This document shows, in pieces, positions 1 through 8,341 of a stretch of 22,266 nt of DNA. Both the position numbers and the translations under genes were made by a program. Source of the stretch: an uncultured Oscillospiraceae bacterium (GTDB lineage Bacteria > Bacillota > Clostridia > Oscillospirales > Acutalibacteraceae); contig UQZS01000026.1 in assembly GCA_900545625.1 (NCBI GenBank), positions 1 to 22,266 of the forward strand, in the 5' to 3' direction. The notes under the pieces are model-generated. The model saw nothing but the letters and a program-made list of their open reading frames with translations, did not search any database and was not told where the DNA came from. How positions within the stretch are numbered: position 1 is the stretch's first letter; each line of letters starts with the position of its first letter.

Positions 1-94
1 ACCCCTCCACGGGGCGCATACCGCCTTTTCTTGTTATCCAGCCCTCCGGCTGTATTGGTTGAGCAAAAGTCAGCGTGGGATTGGTGTGGTATCT
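1..94. other. unassigned left edge, no gene recognised
   Basis: No reading frame here has a recognisable product on either strand. Only two short hairpin-like stretches are visible: CCCC/GGGG at 2-14, and CAGCC/GGCTG with a 4-nt loop at 39-52. Neither has a T-run. The region lies downstream of the broken HTH gene and may hold a recombination junction. Confidence 0.3.
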
Positions 95-235
95 TTATCT
101 AAGTGAACCCCCCGTTTCCCATTTGGAAACCGCTTTGTTGGAAACGCCCGCAAGCGCGCCAAGCTCCTTTTGGGACAGGTGCATTTCTTTTCGGAGCTGA
201 TAAATGAAGTTGCCGAATTGATATTTGTCTGCCAT
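95..235 (-). pseudogene. truncated XRE-family helix-turn-helix regulator (46 aa)
   Basis: Reading from ATG at 235 gives a 46-residue protein that starts MADKYQFGNFIYQLRKEMHL and runs through SQKELGALAGVSNKAVSKWETG. This is the N-terminal half of a classic XRE/Cro-type HTH: the recognition helix and the SKWE-TG signature are present. The frame then stops at 95-97, right after a run of six C (six G on the coding strand) at 108-113. Family members normally continue for another 15 or more residues of the HTH domain. The start is well supported by GGAGG at 243-247, 7 nt upstream, and by a promoter at 269-297. A frameshift in the G-run is possible, but neither alternative frame downstream gives a recognisable XRE continuation, so a truncation or recombination junction is as likely. 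It may be a remnant or a very short DNA-binding peptide. Confidence 0.6.
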
Positions 236-268
236 AACAATGCCTCCGTTTCCTGCTTGCCTGTTCTC

Positions 269-297
269 GTTATAACAGATCGAGCGGTAGATTGCAA
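269..297 (-). promoter_or_regulatory. sigma-A-like promoter of the truncated HTH gene
   Basis: On the minus strand TTGCAA (297-292) and TATAAC (274-269) are separated by 17 nt, with the start codon at 235. The -35 lies inside a 10-bp palindrome GATTGCAATC (290-299). Just upstream are two direct repeats, TCGAATGAC (298-306) and TCGAATAAC (309-317), 11 bp apart. This could be an autoregulatory operator, but only the repeats themselves are seen. Confidence 0.5.
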
Positions 298-344
298 TCG
301 AATGACAGTCGAATAACGGTAGAACTTTTCGATTTGGCGTGAAT

Positions 345-2627
345 TCATTCTCCTGCCGTATAAATTTTCCCCTCTCTTCTATACGTCAGTGACTTGACCA
401 TTCCTTTTTCATATTGCTCGGCGGCTTTCCCGTTGACGGTCAGGAGAATGTCGCCTGCCCGCAGCTTCCACCGCCATGCGCGCGATAGGGGAAGGGTTTT
501 CAGGATGTAAAGCCCTGAACAGTCCGGCGAAGCGGTCGCCGACCGAAGCGCCTCGGTCACATTGGAGCATAGCGCGCCCAGCACCAGACGCTTATGCTGC
601 TGCGCTTCGGCGTTTGGCTTCCAAACATAGCGCAGGGAAGCACATGGGCAGTTCGGCGCGCCATAGCCCGTACAGGGGAGCGGCTCCCAGCCGTCGGGTG
701 CATTCTTCGGGTTGTAATCGTCCGCCCCGGCGGGCGCATAATCCGCCAGCACGATTTGCGGCGGCAGCATGGCGCGCAGGGACGCAGGCTCCCGAATAAA
801 ATAGTTGTTCTTAAATTCGGAGCGGGCGGCTTTCAGCCGCTTTTTGCTGCACACAAATCCAACAGGTTCGTCGTGTAAAATCAGATTACGCGTTACGCGG
901 TCGCGGCATTCGGCGTACGGCACATGGATCTGCAGCTGCCCGCCGACCAAAAGGTTGTGGTGGACATTTCGGTCAAAACCCTCACGCAGCTTGATGCCGA
1001 TCCCAAGAACCAGATTGTGGTCGATCTCATAATTGGTCGAGCCGTCATCTAAGTCGATTCCCCAGGAATGCGGCGCGTCGGCGCTGTGGTAGAATCGGTT
1101 GTGGTGGATCCGCGTGGTAAAGTAGGCGTCGATTTTGGAAATATCGTATTGCACGCCGTCTTTTTTGTAGCGGCGGATGGTTTTTCCGTAAAGCCCGCTT
1201 GCGTTGTATCGCGGCACCGACCAAAAACGGTCGCGTCCCCAGGCGTTGAACGGGCCGTGATCCTCGGTTTCCCGCTGAGAATCGAACAGATCATTGTATG
1301 CGATGTCATGCCCGCCGAAAGTGCCGTCATTCACATTGACGAGCGAACGCGGGCTGTTGTGGATGGTGTTGCGGTGGATATGGATCCCTGCGGCGACCGA
1401 AAGATTGATGCCCGCCGACTGTTTTTCGATTCGCCCCACACCGTTGATATGGTTTTCGCTGATCTCAAGATCACGCGGATAGTCTTCCGCACACGGGCCG
1501 ATCTCATTCGGCACATCTACTGCTGTCTCGTGTACACAAAGTGCAGGGTACAGCGCGTGTTCCCAATAGGAGGGCTGGCGGACGGCTTTTGGATTGCCGA
1601 TCACCTGTATTGCGGTAGCAGCTATGTTTGCAAAGGTGTTGCCGGATACGGCGGTTTGCTCATTGTATCCGTATATAAATAGCGCGTTCCCGCCGATTTC
1701 GCGAAATTTGCAGTTTGTAACATGACAGCCCCGCGTGTTTTCAAGGCGCACCGCGCCCTCAAACGCAATCGCCCAATCTCCGCGAAGCAGCGGGTGGTAG
1801 ACTGCGCGATTTTTATCGTAAGGGAACAGGCACAGTCCCGTTTCACAAAACGTGATTTGATCAAGCGCAATATCCGATGCAGGCGCAGCAGGGGAGGCAC
1901 CTTGTATTTGCAACAGGGTACGGTTTCGGCTTATCGTAATATGAACTTTGTTCGGATCCTGCCCTTGATCGGGATACCAATATAAGATTTGCGTTTTGCG
2001 GTCAAAATACCATTCACCCGGCGTGTCCAGCTCTTCCAAAACGTTTTCCACCACCATGGCGTTTCCGTAGGTGTCGCCGCGGTTATTATCCCCGAACCAG
2101 GAAAGGGAAAGCCCGCAGGGACTCGACGGGTCATTGCCCGTCACCACATAAGAGTTCCCGCCCCAGCCTGCGGGGTGGATCGCGCGCACGATACCGTTTT
2201 CGGGGTCGCTGTATCGTGCGGCACGTTTTTTGATCTCAGCTGGCGTCGCTGCACCTTCCAGCGGGATCTTGCCGGGCTGCTGGTTCGGATAGCGGCACAA
2301 GGTCTGTTCTTCACTGTCAGCAAACAGGCGGCTGAAGGGCTTTTCGTTTTTCATTTCGGCTTTCCAAATGCCGTCGCGCCACGGCGTCCATTGCAGCGCG
2401 GAGGGGGCGTATGCCGCAGTGAAAACAACGTCCTCTTCGCCGCACAGGGTCAGCCCGCTGTCCCGCTCGTCAAGCTGAAGCGGCTCGTCGAAAGCATACA
2501 CACCCTTTTTCAGCTGAATGGTGCAGGGCTTTTGTATCGTCCTGCTTTTTTCCACCGCTTCTCTGACCAGCGTGGCGGATGCGGCGGGATCCGATGCAAT
2601 CGGCATGACTTTGAAAATTGACTCCAT
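345..2627 (-). CDS. right-handed parallel beta-helix protein with C-terminal PDZ-like segment
   Basis: The product is about 760 aa. The N-terminal part (roughly residues 15-90) has the short beta strands that open pectate-lyase-like helices (KPCTIQLKKGVYAF). A family-typical segment around EWYFDRKTQILYWYPD follows. The middle (roughly 270-620) is rich in N-x-I/F and H-x-N turns such as ISENHINGVG and IHIHRNTIHN, the usual look of Beta_helix/NosD-like repeats in carbohydrate-active proteins. The last 45 residues (about 716-760: GLYILKTLP ... LRAGDILLTVNGKA) look like a PDZ carboxylate-binding half. No signal peptide or membrane segment is visible, so a cytoplasmic role on imported sugars is plausible; substrate and activity cannot be assigned. 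The ATG at 2627 was chosen because GGAGG (2634-2638) lies 6 nt upstream; an ATG at 2672 has no such site and would lie upstream of the likely transcription start. It is monocistronic with its own promoter. Confidence 0.8.
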   Translation of the reverse strand: MESIFKVMPIASDPAASATLVREAVEKSRTIQKPCTIQLKKGVYAFDEPLQLDERDSGLTLCGEEDVVFTAAYAPSALQWTPWRDGIWKAEMKNEKPFSRLFADSEEQTLCRYPNQQPGKIPLEGAATPAEIKKRAARYSDPENGIVRAIHPAGWGGNSYVVTGNDPSSPCGLSLSWFGDNNRGDTYGNAMVVENVLEELDTPGEWYFDRKTQILYWYPDQGQDPNKVHITISRNRTLLQIQGASPAAPASDIALDQITFCETGLCLFPYDKNRAVYHPLLRGDWAIAFEGAVRLENTRGCHVTNCKFREIGGNALFIYGYNEQTAVSGNTFANIAATAIQVIGNPKAVRQPSYWEHALYPALCVHETAVDVPNEIGPCAEDYPRDLEISENHINGVGRIEKQSAGINLSVAAGIHIHRNTIHNSPRSLVNVNDGTFGGHDIAYNDLFDSQRETEDHGPFNAWGRDRFWSVPRYNASGLYGKTIRRYKKDGVQYDISKIDAYFTTRIHHNRFYHSADAPHSWGIDLDDGSTNYEIDHNLVLGIGIKLREGFDRNVHHNLLVGGQLQIHVPYAECRDRVTRNLILHDEPVGFVCSKKRLKAARSEFKNNYFIREPASLRAMLPPQIVLADYAPAGADDYNPKNAPDGWEPLPCTGYGAPNCPCASLRYVWKPNAEAQQHKRLVLGALCSNVTEALRSATASPDCSGLYILKTLPLSRAWRWKLRAGDILLTVNGKAAEQYEKGMVKSLTYRREGKIYTAGE

Positions 2628-2662
2628 ATTTTGCCTCCGTGACGCTGTACTGTTCTTTGGGA

Positions 2663-2692
2663 ATTGTATCACATGCTCCGCAATTCTGTAAA
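2663..2692 (-). promoter_or_regulatory. promoter of the beta-helix gene
   Basis: On the minus strand TTTACA (2692-2687) and TACAAT (2668-2663) are 18 nt apart, each one base from consensus. The predicted transcription start near 2656 gives a leader of about 29 nt before the ATG at 2627. It lies directly behind the serA terminator, making the beta-helix gene a separate unit. Confidence 0.5.
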
Positions 2693-2699
2693 TATCCGC

Positions 2700-2735
2700 A
2701 AAAAAATACCACCCGAAATGTACGGGTGGTATTTT
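2700..2735 (-). terminator. intrinsic terminator of serC-serA
   Basis: A perfect 13-bp inverted repeat, AAAATACCACCCG (2703-2715) and CGGGTGGTATTTT (2723-2735), encloses a 7-nt loop. On the minus strand the stem is followed by seven T (A-run 2700-2706 on plus). It lies 16 bp past the serA stop codon. Confidence 0.9.
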
Positions 2736-2751
2736 GAAAAAAAGCGGGTTA

Positions 2752-3912
2752 TCAGATCACACGCACGCGCACGATCTCTTCCACAGCCGAGATCGCTTCG
2801 ATCGCCTCCGCGGAGACATCCGCATCGGTATCGAGCATCGTATAGGCATATTCGCCGCGGGATTTGTTGACCATGTTGTCAATGTTGATGTTCTCCTCGG
2901 CGACAACCGTCGTGATTTTGCTGATGACATTCGGCACATTCTTATGGATAATGGTGATGCGCGCTCTTCCGGTACGCGGCACGCTCACGTCTGGCAGGTT
3001 CACGGAGTGGGTGATGTTGCCGTTTTCCAAGAAATCACGGACTTCATCTACAGCCATGACCGCGCAGTTTTCTTCGGATTCGGGCGTGGAAGCGCCGAGA
3101 TGCGGCAGAACGAGCACGCCGGGAACGTCCAAAAGCTCGTCTGTGCCGAAGTCTGTCGCATAGGCGGCGATCTTACCGCTGCCGAGTGCTTCGATCACAT
3201 CCGCCGTGTTCACGAGGTCGCCGCGCGCGAAATTCATGATGCGCACGTTGTCCTTCATCTGGTCAATGTTCTTTTTGCAGATCATCTCTTTCGTGTCGGG
3301 CGTGAGCGGTACATGCAGGGTAATATAGTCGCAGTTTGCGAAAATCTCATCCAGCGTTGCCGAATGGTGCACACCGCGCGAAAGCGCCCATGCCGCGTCT
3401 ACAGACAAAAACGGGTCGTAGCCGTAAACCGTCATGCCGAGCGCACGCGCCGCATTGGCGACCAGTACGCCGATCGCACCCAAACCCACTACGCCGAGCG
3501 CCTTGCCTTTAAGCTCGGGACCTGCGAAAGCGGACTTGCCTTTTTCCACCGCCTTGGACATCTCTGCGCCGCTGCCCTTCAGGGTTTTTACCCAGTCGAT
3601 TGCGGCGGGGATCTTGCGCGAAGAAAGCAGCATAGCGCAAAGCACCAGCTCTTTTACGGCGTTTGCGTTTGCACCGGGCGTGTTGAACACAACGATCCCG
3701 TTTTCGCTGCAGCGGTCGATCGGAATGTTGTTCACACCGGCACCGGCTCTTGCGATCGCCTTGAGGCTTTCGGGCAGCTCCATGTCATGCATGGAGGCCG
3801 AGCGCACCAGCACCGCGTCGGGCGCGTTCTCTTCTGTGGAGTATGAATAAGTATCAGGGAAGTTTTTAAGTCCTTTTTCCGAGATCTTATTTAAGGTCAA
3901 AATACGATACAT
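2752..3912 (-). CDS. serA: D-3-phosphoglycerate dehydrogenase
   Basis: This enzyme oxidises 3-phosphoglycerate to 3-phosphohydroxypyruvate with NAD, the first step of serine synthesis. The 386-aa protein has a D-2-hydroxyacid dehydrogenase fold: Rossmann motif VVGLGAIG at 141-148 (G143, G145, G148), the following D166 that binds NAD ribose, catalytic R230 in NFARGDL and H271 in PHLGAST. The catalytic Glu region reads DFGTDEL, so E259 or D258 would play that part. An ACT domain fills residues about 318-386 (RITIIHKNVPNVISKITTVV), suggesting serine feedback control. The protein lacks the extra intervening domain of long-form enzymes. It starts 20 nt behind the serC stop, so both are co-transcribed. 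The ribosome site (AGGCGGG) is weaker and more distant than that of serC. Two tandem stops, TGA TAA, end the gene before a strong terminator. Confidence 0.95.
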   Translation of the reverse strand: MYRILTLNKISEKGLKNFPDTYSYSTEENAPDAVLVRSASMHDMELPESLKAIARAGAGVNNIPIDRCSENGIVVFNTPGANANAVKELVLCAMLLSSRKIPAAIDWVKTLKGSGAEMSKAVEKGKSAFAGPELKGKALGVVGLGAIGVLVANAARALGMTVYGYDPFLSVDAAWALSRGVHHSATLDEIFANCDYITLHVPLTPDTKEMICKKNIDQMKDNVRIMNFARGDLVNTADVIEALGSGKIAAYATDFGTDELLDVPGVLVLPHLGASTPESEENCAVMAVDEVRDFLENGNITHSVNLPDVSVPRTGRARITIIHKNVPNVISKITTVVAEENINIDNMVNKSRGEYAYTMLDTDADVSAEAIEAISAVEEIVRVRVI

Positions 3913-3932
3913 TTCTGTTTTGCCCGCCTTTC

Positions 3933-5015
3933 TTACGCGTTCTCTTTTTCAAATTTCGCCATGAAGTCCACAAGCGCCTGCACGCCTTCATACGGCATGG
4001 CGTTGTAAATGGACGCGCGCATGCCGCCTACGGTGCGGTGACCCTTGAGGTTCACAAGGCCGGCTTCTGTCGCTTCTTTGACGAATTTTGCGTTGAGCTC
4101 GTCGCTGTCAGTCACGAAGGGGACGTTCATCAGCGAACGATCCTCCGGCACGACCGTGCCGCGGAACATCTTACTGTTGTCAAGGAAGTCATACAAAAGC
4201 TTTGCTTTTTTGACATTGCGTTCTTTCATAGCCTCAAGCCCGCCGTTTTCCTTGAGCCATTCAAGCACCAGCTTGCAGATATAAATGGTGTAGCAGGGCG
4301 GGGTGTTGTACAGCGAGTTCGCATCAGCATGGACTTGGTAATTCAGCATGGTCGGCGTGATGTCACGCGCTTTGCCCAAAAGATCCTCGCGGATGATGCA
4401 TATGGTAAGGCCTGCGGGCGCAACATTTTTCTGCGCGCCGCCGTAGACCATGCCGAACTTGGAAACATCCAGCGGTTCGGAAAGGAAGCACGAAGAGATG
4501 TCTGCGATCAGCGGCACATTGCCTGTGTCGGGCAGCTCGTGGTAGACTGTGCCGTAAATGGTGTTGTTCATGCAGATATAGAAATAATCCGCGTCGGGCG
4601 TGAAGTCCGCTTTGTTGAGCTTCGGGATATAGGAGAAGGTCTTATCCGCCGAAGAAGCGACCGCTTTCACATCGCCGTACTTCTGCGCCTCGGCAAAGGC
4701 TTTCTTCGCCCACTGCCCGGTGATCACATAATCCGCCTTGCCGCTGCCATTCATAAAGTTGAGCGGGATGGCGGCGAACTGCGTGGATGCGCCGCCCTGC
4801 AAAAACAGAACCTTATAATTGTCAGGGATGTGCATCAGCTCACGAAGCAGCGCTTCCGCCCCCTTGATGATCTCGTCAAAGACCTTCGAGCGGTGGCTCA
4901 TCTCCATAACGGACTGCCCGCAGCCGTGGTAATCGAGCATTTCCGATGCCGCTTTTTTCAAGACCTCTTCCGGCAGCATGGAAGGACCGGCGGAGAAATT
5001 GTAAACTCTGGACAT
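3933..5015 (-). CDS. serC: phosphoserine aminotransferase
   Basis: SerC is the PLP enzyme that converts 3-phosphohydroxypyruvate and glutamate to phosphoserine, the second step of serine synthesis; it can also act in the DXP-dependent vitamin B6 route where that exists. The protein is 360 aa, the usual family length. It opens with the hallmark YNFSAGPSMLPEEVL, carries MEMSHRS (38-43), the PLP-phosphate-binding LQGGAST (72-78) and the Schiff-base lysine K196 in YGGAQKNVAPAG, and ends with GHRTVGGMRASIYNAM. The start at 5015 is supported by GGAGG with good spacing (cctcc just upstream on the plus strand). It is the first gene of the serC-serA operon. No serB phosphatase is in the window. Confidence 0.97.
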   Translation of the reverse strand: MSRVYNFSAGPSMLPEEVLKKAASEMLDYHGCGQSVMEMSHRSKVFDEIIKGAEALLRELMHIPDNYKVLFLQGGASTQFAAIPLNFMNGSGKADYVITGQWAKKAFAEAQKYGDVKAVASSADKTFSYIPKLNKADFTPDADYFYICMNNTIYGTVYHELPDTGNVPLIADISSCFLSEPLDVSKFGMVYGGAQKNVAPAGLTICIIREDLLGKARDITPTMLNYQVHADANSLYNTPPCYTIYICKLVLEWLKENGGLEAMKERNVKKAKLLYDFLDNSKMFRGTVVPEDRSLMNVPFVTDSDELNAKFVKEATEAGLVNLKGHRTVGGMRASIYNAMPYEGVQALVDFMAKFEKENA

Positions 5016-5052
5016 AAAAATACCTCCGAATCATTTTTTCACTGTGCTTGCC

Positions 5053-5082
5053 ATTATAGCAAAGCGCAAATAGAAAAGTCAA
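5053..5082 (-). promoter_or_regulatory. promoter of serC-serA
   Basis: On the minus strand TTGACT (5082-5077) and a perfect TATAAT (5058-5053) are 18 nt apart. The predicted transcription start near 5046 gives a leader of about 30 nt. No riboswitch or long leader is possible in that space, so control would have to be at the promoter or by the ACT domain of SerA. Confidence 0.65.
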
Positions 5083-5213
5083 TGAATTGACAAAAGAATA
5101 ACAATCTTTTTTGTAAAAATTCCGTAAAATTGAAAAAGTTGTTCAAAAAATTAACAAAACAAGAGAGGCACAATCGTATTTCGTCGATTCTTTTCGCTTA
5201 ACAAATGTTTCTG

Positions 5214-5242
5214 TTGCAGGAATCTAAAAAATACGATATAAT
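5214..5242 (+). promoter_or_regulatory. sigma-A-like promoter of lon
   Basis: TTGCAG (5214-5219) and a perfect TATAAT (5237-5242) are separated by 17 nt. The likely transcription start is about 5249, giving a leader of about 50 nt before the lon ATG. The spacer end overlaps ATACGAT (5231-5237), and a 16-bp palindrome begins at about +2. No CIRCE or CtsR heat-shock operator is visible here. Confidence 0.65.
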
Positions 5243-5250
5243 CTATACTC

Positions 5251-5266
5251 AATCGTATATACGATT
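5251..5266. promoter_or_regulatory. perfect 16-bp palindrome, candidate operator of lon
   Basis: AATCGTATATACGATT is its own reverse complement and sits immediately downstream of the predicted lon transcription start. The 8-mer AATCGTAT recurs at 5172-5179 (within an imperfect inverted repeat 5172-5189), and ATACGAT overlaps the -10 at 5231-5237. The arrangement fits a repressor covering the start site. The regulator is unknown; the motif matches neither CtsR, HrcA nor LexA consensus sites. Confidence 0.5.
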
Positions 5267-5299
5267 TTGAGCAGCTTTTACCTTTTGGAGTGAATACAT

Positions 5300-7747
5300 A
5301 TGAACCCTTTAGCTCGTGAAGAATTTACACTGCCCGCCGTCGCGCTGCGGGGGCTTGTGGTGTTCCCGGATATGACACTGCATTTCGACGTCGGCAGAAA
5401 ACAGTCTGTCGCCGCCGTCAAGCATGCCATGCTCACCAAGCAGAATCTGTTTTTGGTAACGCAGACCGATTTGTCCGAAAAAGTGGACGGCGCAGACGCG
5501 CTCTTTAAGATCGGTGTTGTGTGTGAGATCAAACAGCTTGTGCGGCTGCCATCGGGGGATTACTACCGCGTGATGGCGCAAGGCGGTTTTCGCGCGCGGC
5601 TGTTGGAGCTTACCGCGCAAAAGCCCCATTTGACCGCACGGCTGCGACCGCTTGCCGACCGTGACCCGCGCACGGCGTCGCCTGCGGAGACGGAAGCGCT
5701 TATCCGCTATGCCAAAACGCTGTTTGAAGAGTACGCTATGCTCAATCAAAAGCTCTCTTCGGATCTGCTGCCCGCCGTGATGCGTATCCAAACACCGGGT
5801 AAGCTCGCCGATTTCATCGCGGGCAATTTGCCGCTGGAATTTGCGGACAAACAGGCTATCCTTGAAGAATTGCAGGTGCAGAGAAGACTTGAAAAGCTGT
5901 GCGTGCTGCTGGTGCATGAGATCGAGATGCTCGAAGCCATGGAAGAGATCGACGAGCGCGTGCAGGAGCAGATCGACGAAAACCAGCGGGAATACTATTT
6001 GCGCGAGCAGATGAAGGTGATCTCGCAGGAACTCGGTGACACGGAATCCTCCGTGAGCGAAGCACAGAAATACCGCGAAAAGATTTTGAAGCTGCATCTT
6101 GAAAAAGAGAGCGAGGATAAGCTCCTGCAGGAGTGCGACCGTTTTGCGCGCACGCAGCCGACTAGCCCCGAAAGCGCGGTGTCCCGCTCGTATCTCGACG
6201 CGGTGCTTGCGCTGCCGTGGGGAAAGTATTCAAAGGAGAATCTGAACCTTGACCGCGCGCGTAAGATCCTCGATAAAGATCATTACGGGCTGGAATCCGT
6301 TAAGGAACGTATTTTGGAATTTTTGGCGGTGCGAAGCCTTGCGGGCAACGCCAAGGGGCAGATCATCTGTCTTGCAGGACCTCCCGGTGTCGGTAAAACG
6401 TCCATTGCCCGTTCTCTGGCGCACGCCATGAATCGCAAATATGAGCGCATCTCCTTAGGCGGTGTGAATGACGAATCCGAGATCCGCGGGCATCGCAAGA
6501 CCTATATCGGCTCCATGCCCGGCAGCATCGTTGCCGCACTCATGCGCGCCAGGACTGCGAACCCGCTGATCCTGCTTGATGAGATCGACAAGCTTTCGCG
6601 CGATTATAAGGGAGATCCCGCCTCTGCCTTGCTGGAGGCGCTCGACCCTGAGCAGAATAATACCTTCCGTGACCATTATATTGAGATTCCGTTCGATTTG
6701 AGCAAAGTTCTGTTCATCACCACCGCCAACGATACGAGCACCATTCCCGCGCCGTTACTGGATCGTATGGAGGTCATTGAGCTTTACAGTTATACGGCAG
6801 AGGAAAAATTCCAAATCGCAAAACGCCACCTCGTGCGCAAGCAGCTGGATGAAAACGGGATCAAACCCGCACAGCTTCGCATTGCAGATGACGCACTGCG
6901 CCTGATGATCGACGGCTATACGCGCGAAGCGGGCGTTCGCAAACTCGAACGCACCATTGCAAAAGTTATGCGCAAGGCGGCGGTTGAGATCGTCGGCGGC
7001 AAAACCGGAAAGATCACCGTGCATGCTTCCGACCTTGAAGCTCTGCTCGGGCCGCGTAAATTTAAACCGGATGACCTGATCGGAACGGATACCGTCGGTG
7101 TGGTTAACGGACTCGCTTGGACTTCGGTCGGCGGCGAACTCCTGAAAGTGGAAGCAGCCGTCATGGAAGGCACCGGGAAACTTGAACTAACCGGGTCTTT
7201 GGGCGACGTAATGAAAGAATCCGCCAAGGCGGCGTGCAGCTATATCCGCTGCCACGCGTACGAGTGGAATATTGACGATCAATTCTATAAGAATAAGGAT
7301 ATCCATATCCACTTCCCCGAGGGCGCCGTGCCCAAGGACGGGCCTTCGGCGGGTATTGCCGTTACTACGGCACTCGCCTCCGCGCTGTCGGGCTGCCCGG
7401 TGCGTGCAGACATCGCCATGACGGGCGAGGTCACGCTCACGGGCAGGGTGCTGCCCATCGGCGGGCTTCGGGAAAAGACTATGGCAGCTTATAAATCGGG
7501 GCTTCGCAGCGTGCTGATCCCGCACGAGAATCTGCCCGACCTTCGGGAGATCGACAAGGTCGTTGCCGAAGCGCTCGAATTTGTGCCTGTAACGGACGTT
7601 GCCGAGGTGCTGTCCCGTGCGCTGGTTCTGCCGAAAGAAGCAGAAGCGGTAGAGGAAGAGCCGCGTGCGCAGGTGCATCCCGTACTGCCAGCACCGCCAG
7701 TCGTTAAGCGCCGCCGTGCAGAGAAGAGGGGCGAGGAGCTTTCATGA
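5300..7747 (+). CDS. lon: ATP-dependent Lon protease
   Basis: Lon is a cytoplasmic hexameric AAA+ protease that degrades damaged and regulatory proteins. The 815-aa protein has the N-terminal substrate domain (about 10-210: [20 protein letters not shown]), a long coiled region with [17 protein letters not shown], the AAA+ core with Walker A GPPGVGKT (360-367) and Walker B LLDEID (D427, E428), and the C-terminal protease with serine S683 in PKDGPSAG and lysine K726 in GGLREKT. The 43-residue spacing of Ser and Lys matches E. coli Lon. There is no transmembrane insert, so this is LonA rather than LonB. The last 40 residues form an acidic, proline-rich and then strongly basic tail (KRRRAEKRG) past the usual family end. 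The start has GGAG 9 nt upstream. Its TGA overlaps the engB start by ATGA. Confidence 0.98.
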   Translation: MNPLAREEFTLPAVALRGLVVFPDMTLHFDVGRKQSVAAVKHAMLTKQNLFLVTQTDLSEKVDGADALFKIGVVCEIKQLVRLPSGDYYRVMAQGGFRARLLELTAQKPHLTARLRPLADRDPRTASPAETEALIRYAKTLFEEYAMLNQKLSSDLLPAVMRIQTPGKLADFIAGNLPLEFADKQAILEELQVQRRLEKLCVLLVHEIEMLEAMEEIDERVQEQIDENQREYYLREQMKVISQELGDTESSVSEAQKYREKILKLHLEKESEDKLLQECDRFARTQPTSPESAVSRSYLDAVLALPWGKYSKENLNLDRARKILDKDHYGLESVKERILEFLAVRSLAGNAKGQIICLAGPPGVGKTSIARSLAHAMNRKYERISLGGVNDESEIRGHRKTYIGSMPGSIVAALMRARTANPLILLDEIDKLSRDYKGDPASALLEALDPEQNNTFRDHYIEIPFDLSKVLFITTANDTSTIPAPLLDRMEVIELYSYTAEEKFQIAKRHLVRKQLDENGIKPAQLRIADDALRLMIDGYTREAGVRKLERTIAKVMRKAAVEIVGGKTGKITVHASDLEALLGPRKFKPDDLIGTDTVGVVNGLAWTSVGGELLKVEAAVMEGTGKLELTGSLGDVMKESAKAACSYIRCHAYEWNIDDQFYKNKDIHIHFPEGAVPKDGPSAGIAVTTALASALSGCPVRADIAMTGEVTLTGRVLPIGGLREKTMAAYKSGLRSVLIPHENLPDLREIDKVVAEALEFVPVTDVAEVLSRALVLPKEAEAVEEEPRAQVHPVLPAPPVVKRRRAEKRGEELS

Positions 7748-8328
7748 ATTTTAAAACAACGGAATTTGAAGCTGCTTTCGGGACACTCGCGCAGCTGCCG
7801 CGCTCCGATCTGCCCGAGATCGCTTTTGCGGGACGCTCCAACGTTGGGAAATCCTCTTTGCTGAACCGATTGTGTAATCGCAAAGCCTTGGCGCGCGTAA
7901 GCTCCGTGCCCGGCAAAACGGCTACGGTCAATTTTTATCGGACGGGCGACGTGCGGCTGGTGGATCTGCCCGGTTACGGTTATGCCAAAGTCCCGAAATC
8001 TGAAAAAAAACGCTGGGCGCAGCTTTTGGAAGGGTATTTCCGCACGAACCGCGACATTCGGCTTGTGGTGCAGCTTGTGGATATGCGCCACGAGCCTACT
8101 GCAGACGACGAGACCATGCTTGCATTTTTATCTGAGACAGGTCTTCCATTTGCTGTGGTACTGACGAAATGCGATAAGCTCAACAAAACGGCATATGCCG
8201 AACGTCTTTCGGCATTCCGGGCGCGCTTTTCCGAGCTCTCGCCCGAGCTTCTGATCCCGTTTTCCGCTGTTCGCGGCGACGGCGTCGAGGCGCTTTCGGC
8301 TGTGATAGAGAATTCTGTAAAACCGTGA
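7744..8328 (+). CDS. engB: ribosome-biogenesis GTPase EngB/YsxC
   Basis: EngB (YsxC, YihA) is an essential GTPase needed for late assembly of the 50S subunit. The protein is 194 aa, the usual size. G1 is GRSNVGKS (30-37, K36), G2 lies in the PGKTATVNFY stretch, G3 is DLPGYG (D74), G4 is TKCD (141-144) and G5 is the FSAVRGDG segment near the C-terminus. The start overlaps the lon stop by 4 bp (ATGA), which implies translational coupling; the site GAGGAG lies inside the lon tail. The lon-ysxC order is the same as in Bacillus subtilis and many Firmicutes. Confidence 0.95.
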   Translation: MNFKTTEFEAAFGTLAQLPRSDLPEIAFAGRSNVGKSSLLNRLCNRKALARVSSVPGKTATVNFYRTGDVRLVDLPGYGYAKVPKSEKKRWAQLLEGYFRTNRDIRLVVQLVDMRHEPTADDETMLAFLSETGLPFAVVLTKCDKLNKTAYAERLSAFRARFSELSPELLIPFSAVRGDGVEALSAVIENSVKP

Positions 8329-8341
8329 TATGGAGGAGTAT

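Noticed and set aside
39..52. Small hairpin CAGCC/GGCTG near the left edge as a terminator
   Set aside because: Only 5 bp and no T-run on either strand.
2734..3846. 370-codon open frame on the plus strand opposite serA
   Set aside because: Shadow of the serA codon bias; composition is His/Arg/Val-rich with no recognisable domain, and serA is certain on the other strand.
4038..5090. 350-codon open frame on the plus strand opposite serC
   Set aside because: Same kind of antisense shadow; no start site or domain, and serC is unambiguous.
5087..5092. Perfect TTGACA on the plus strand upstream of lon
   Set aside because: No -10-like hexamer at 16-18 nt downstream; the promoter at 5214-5242 is much better.
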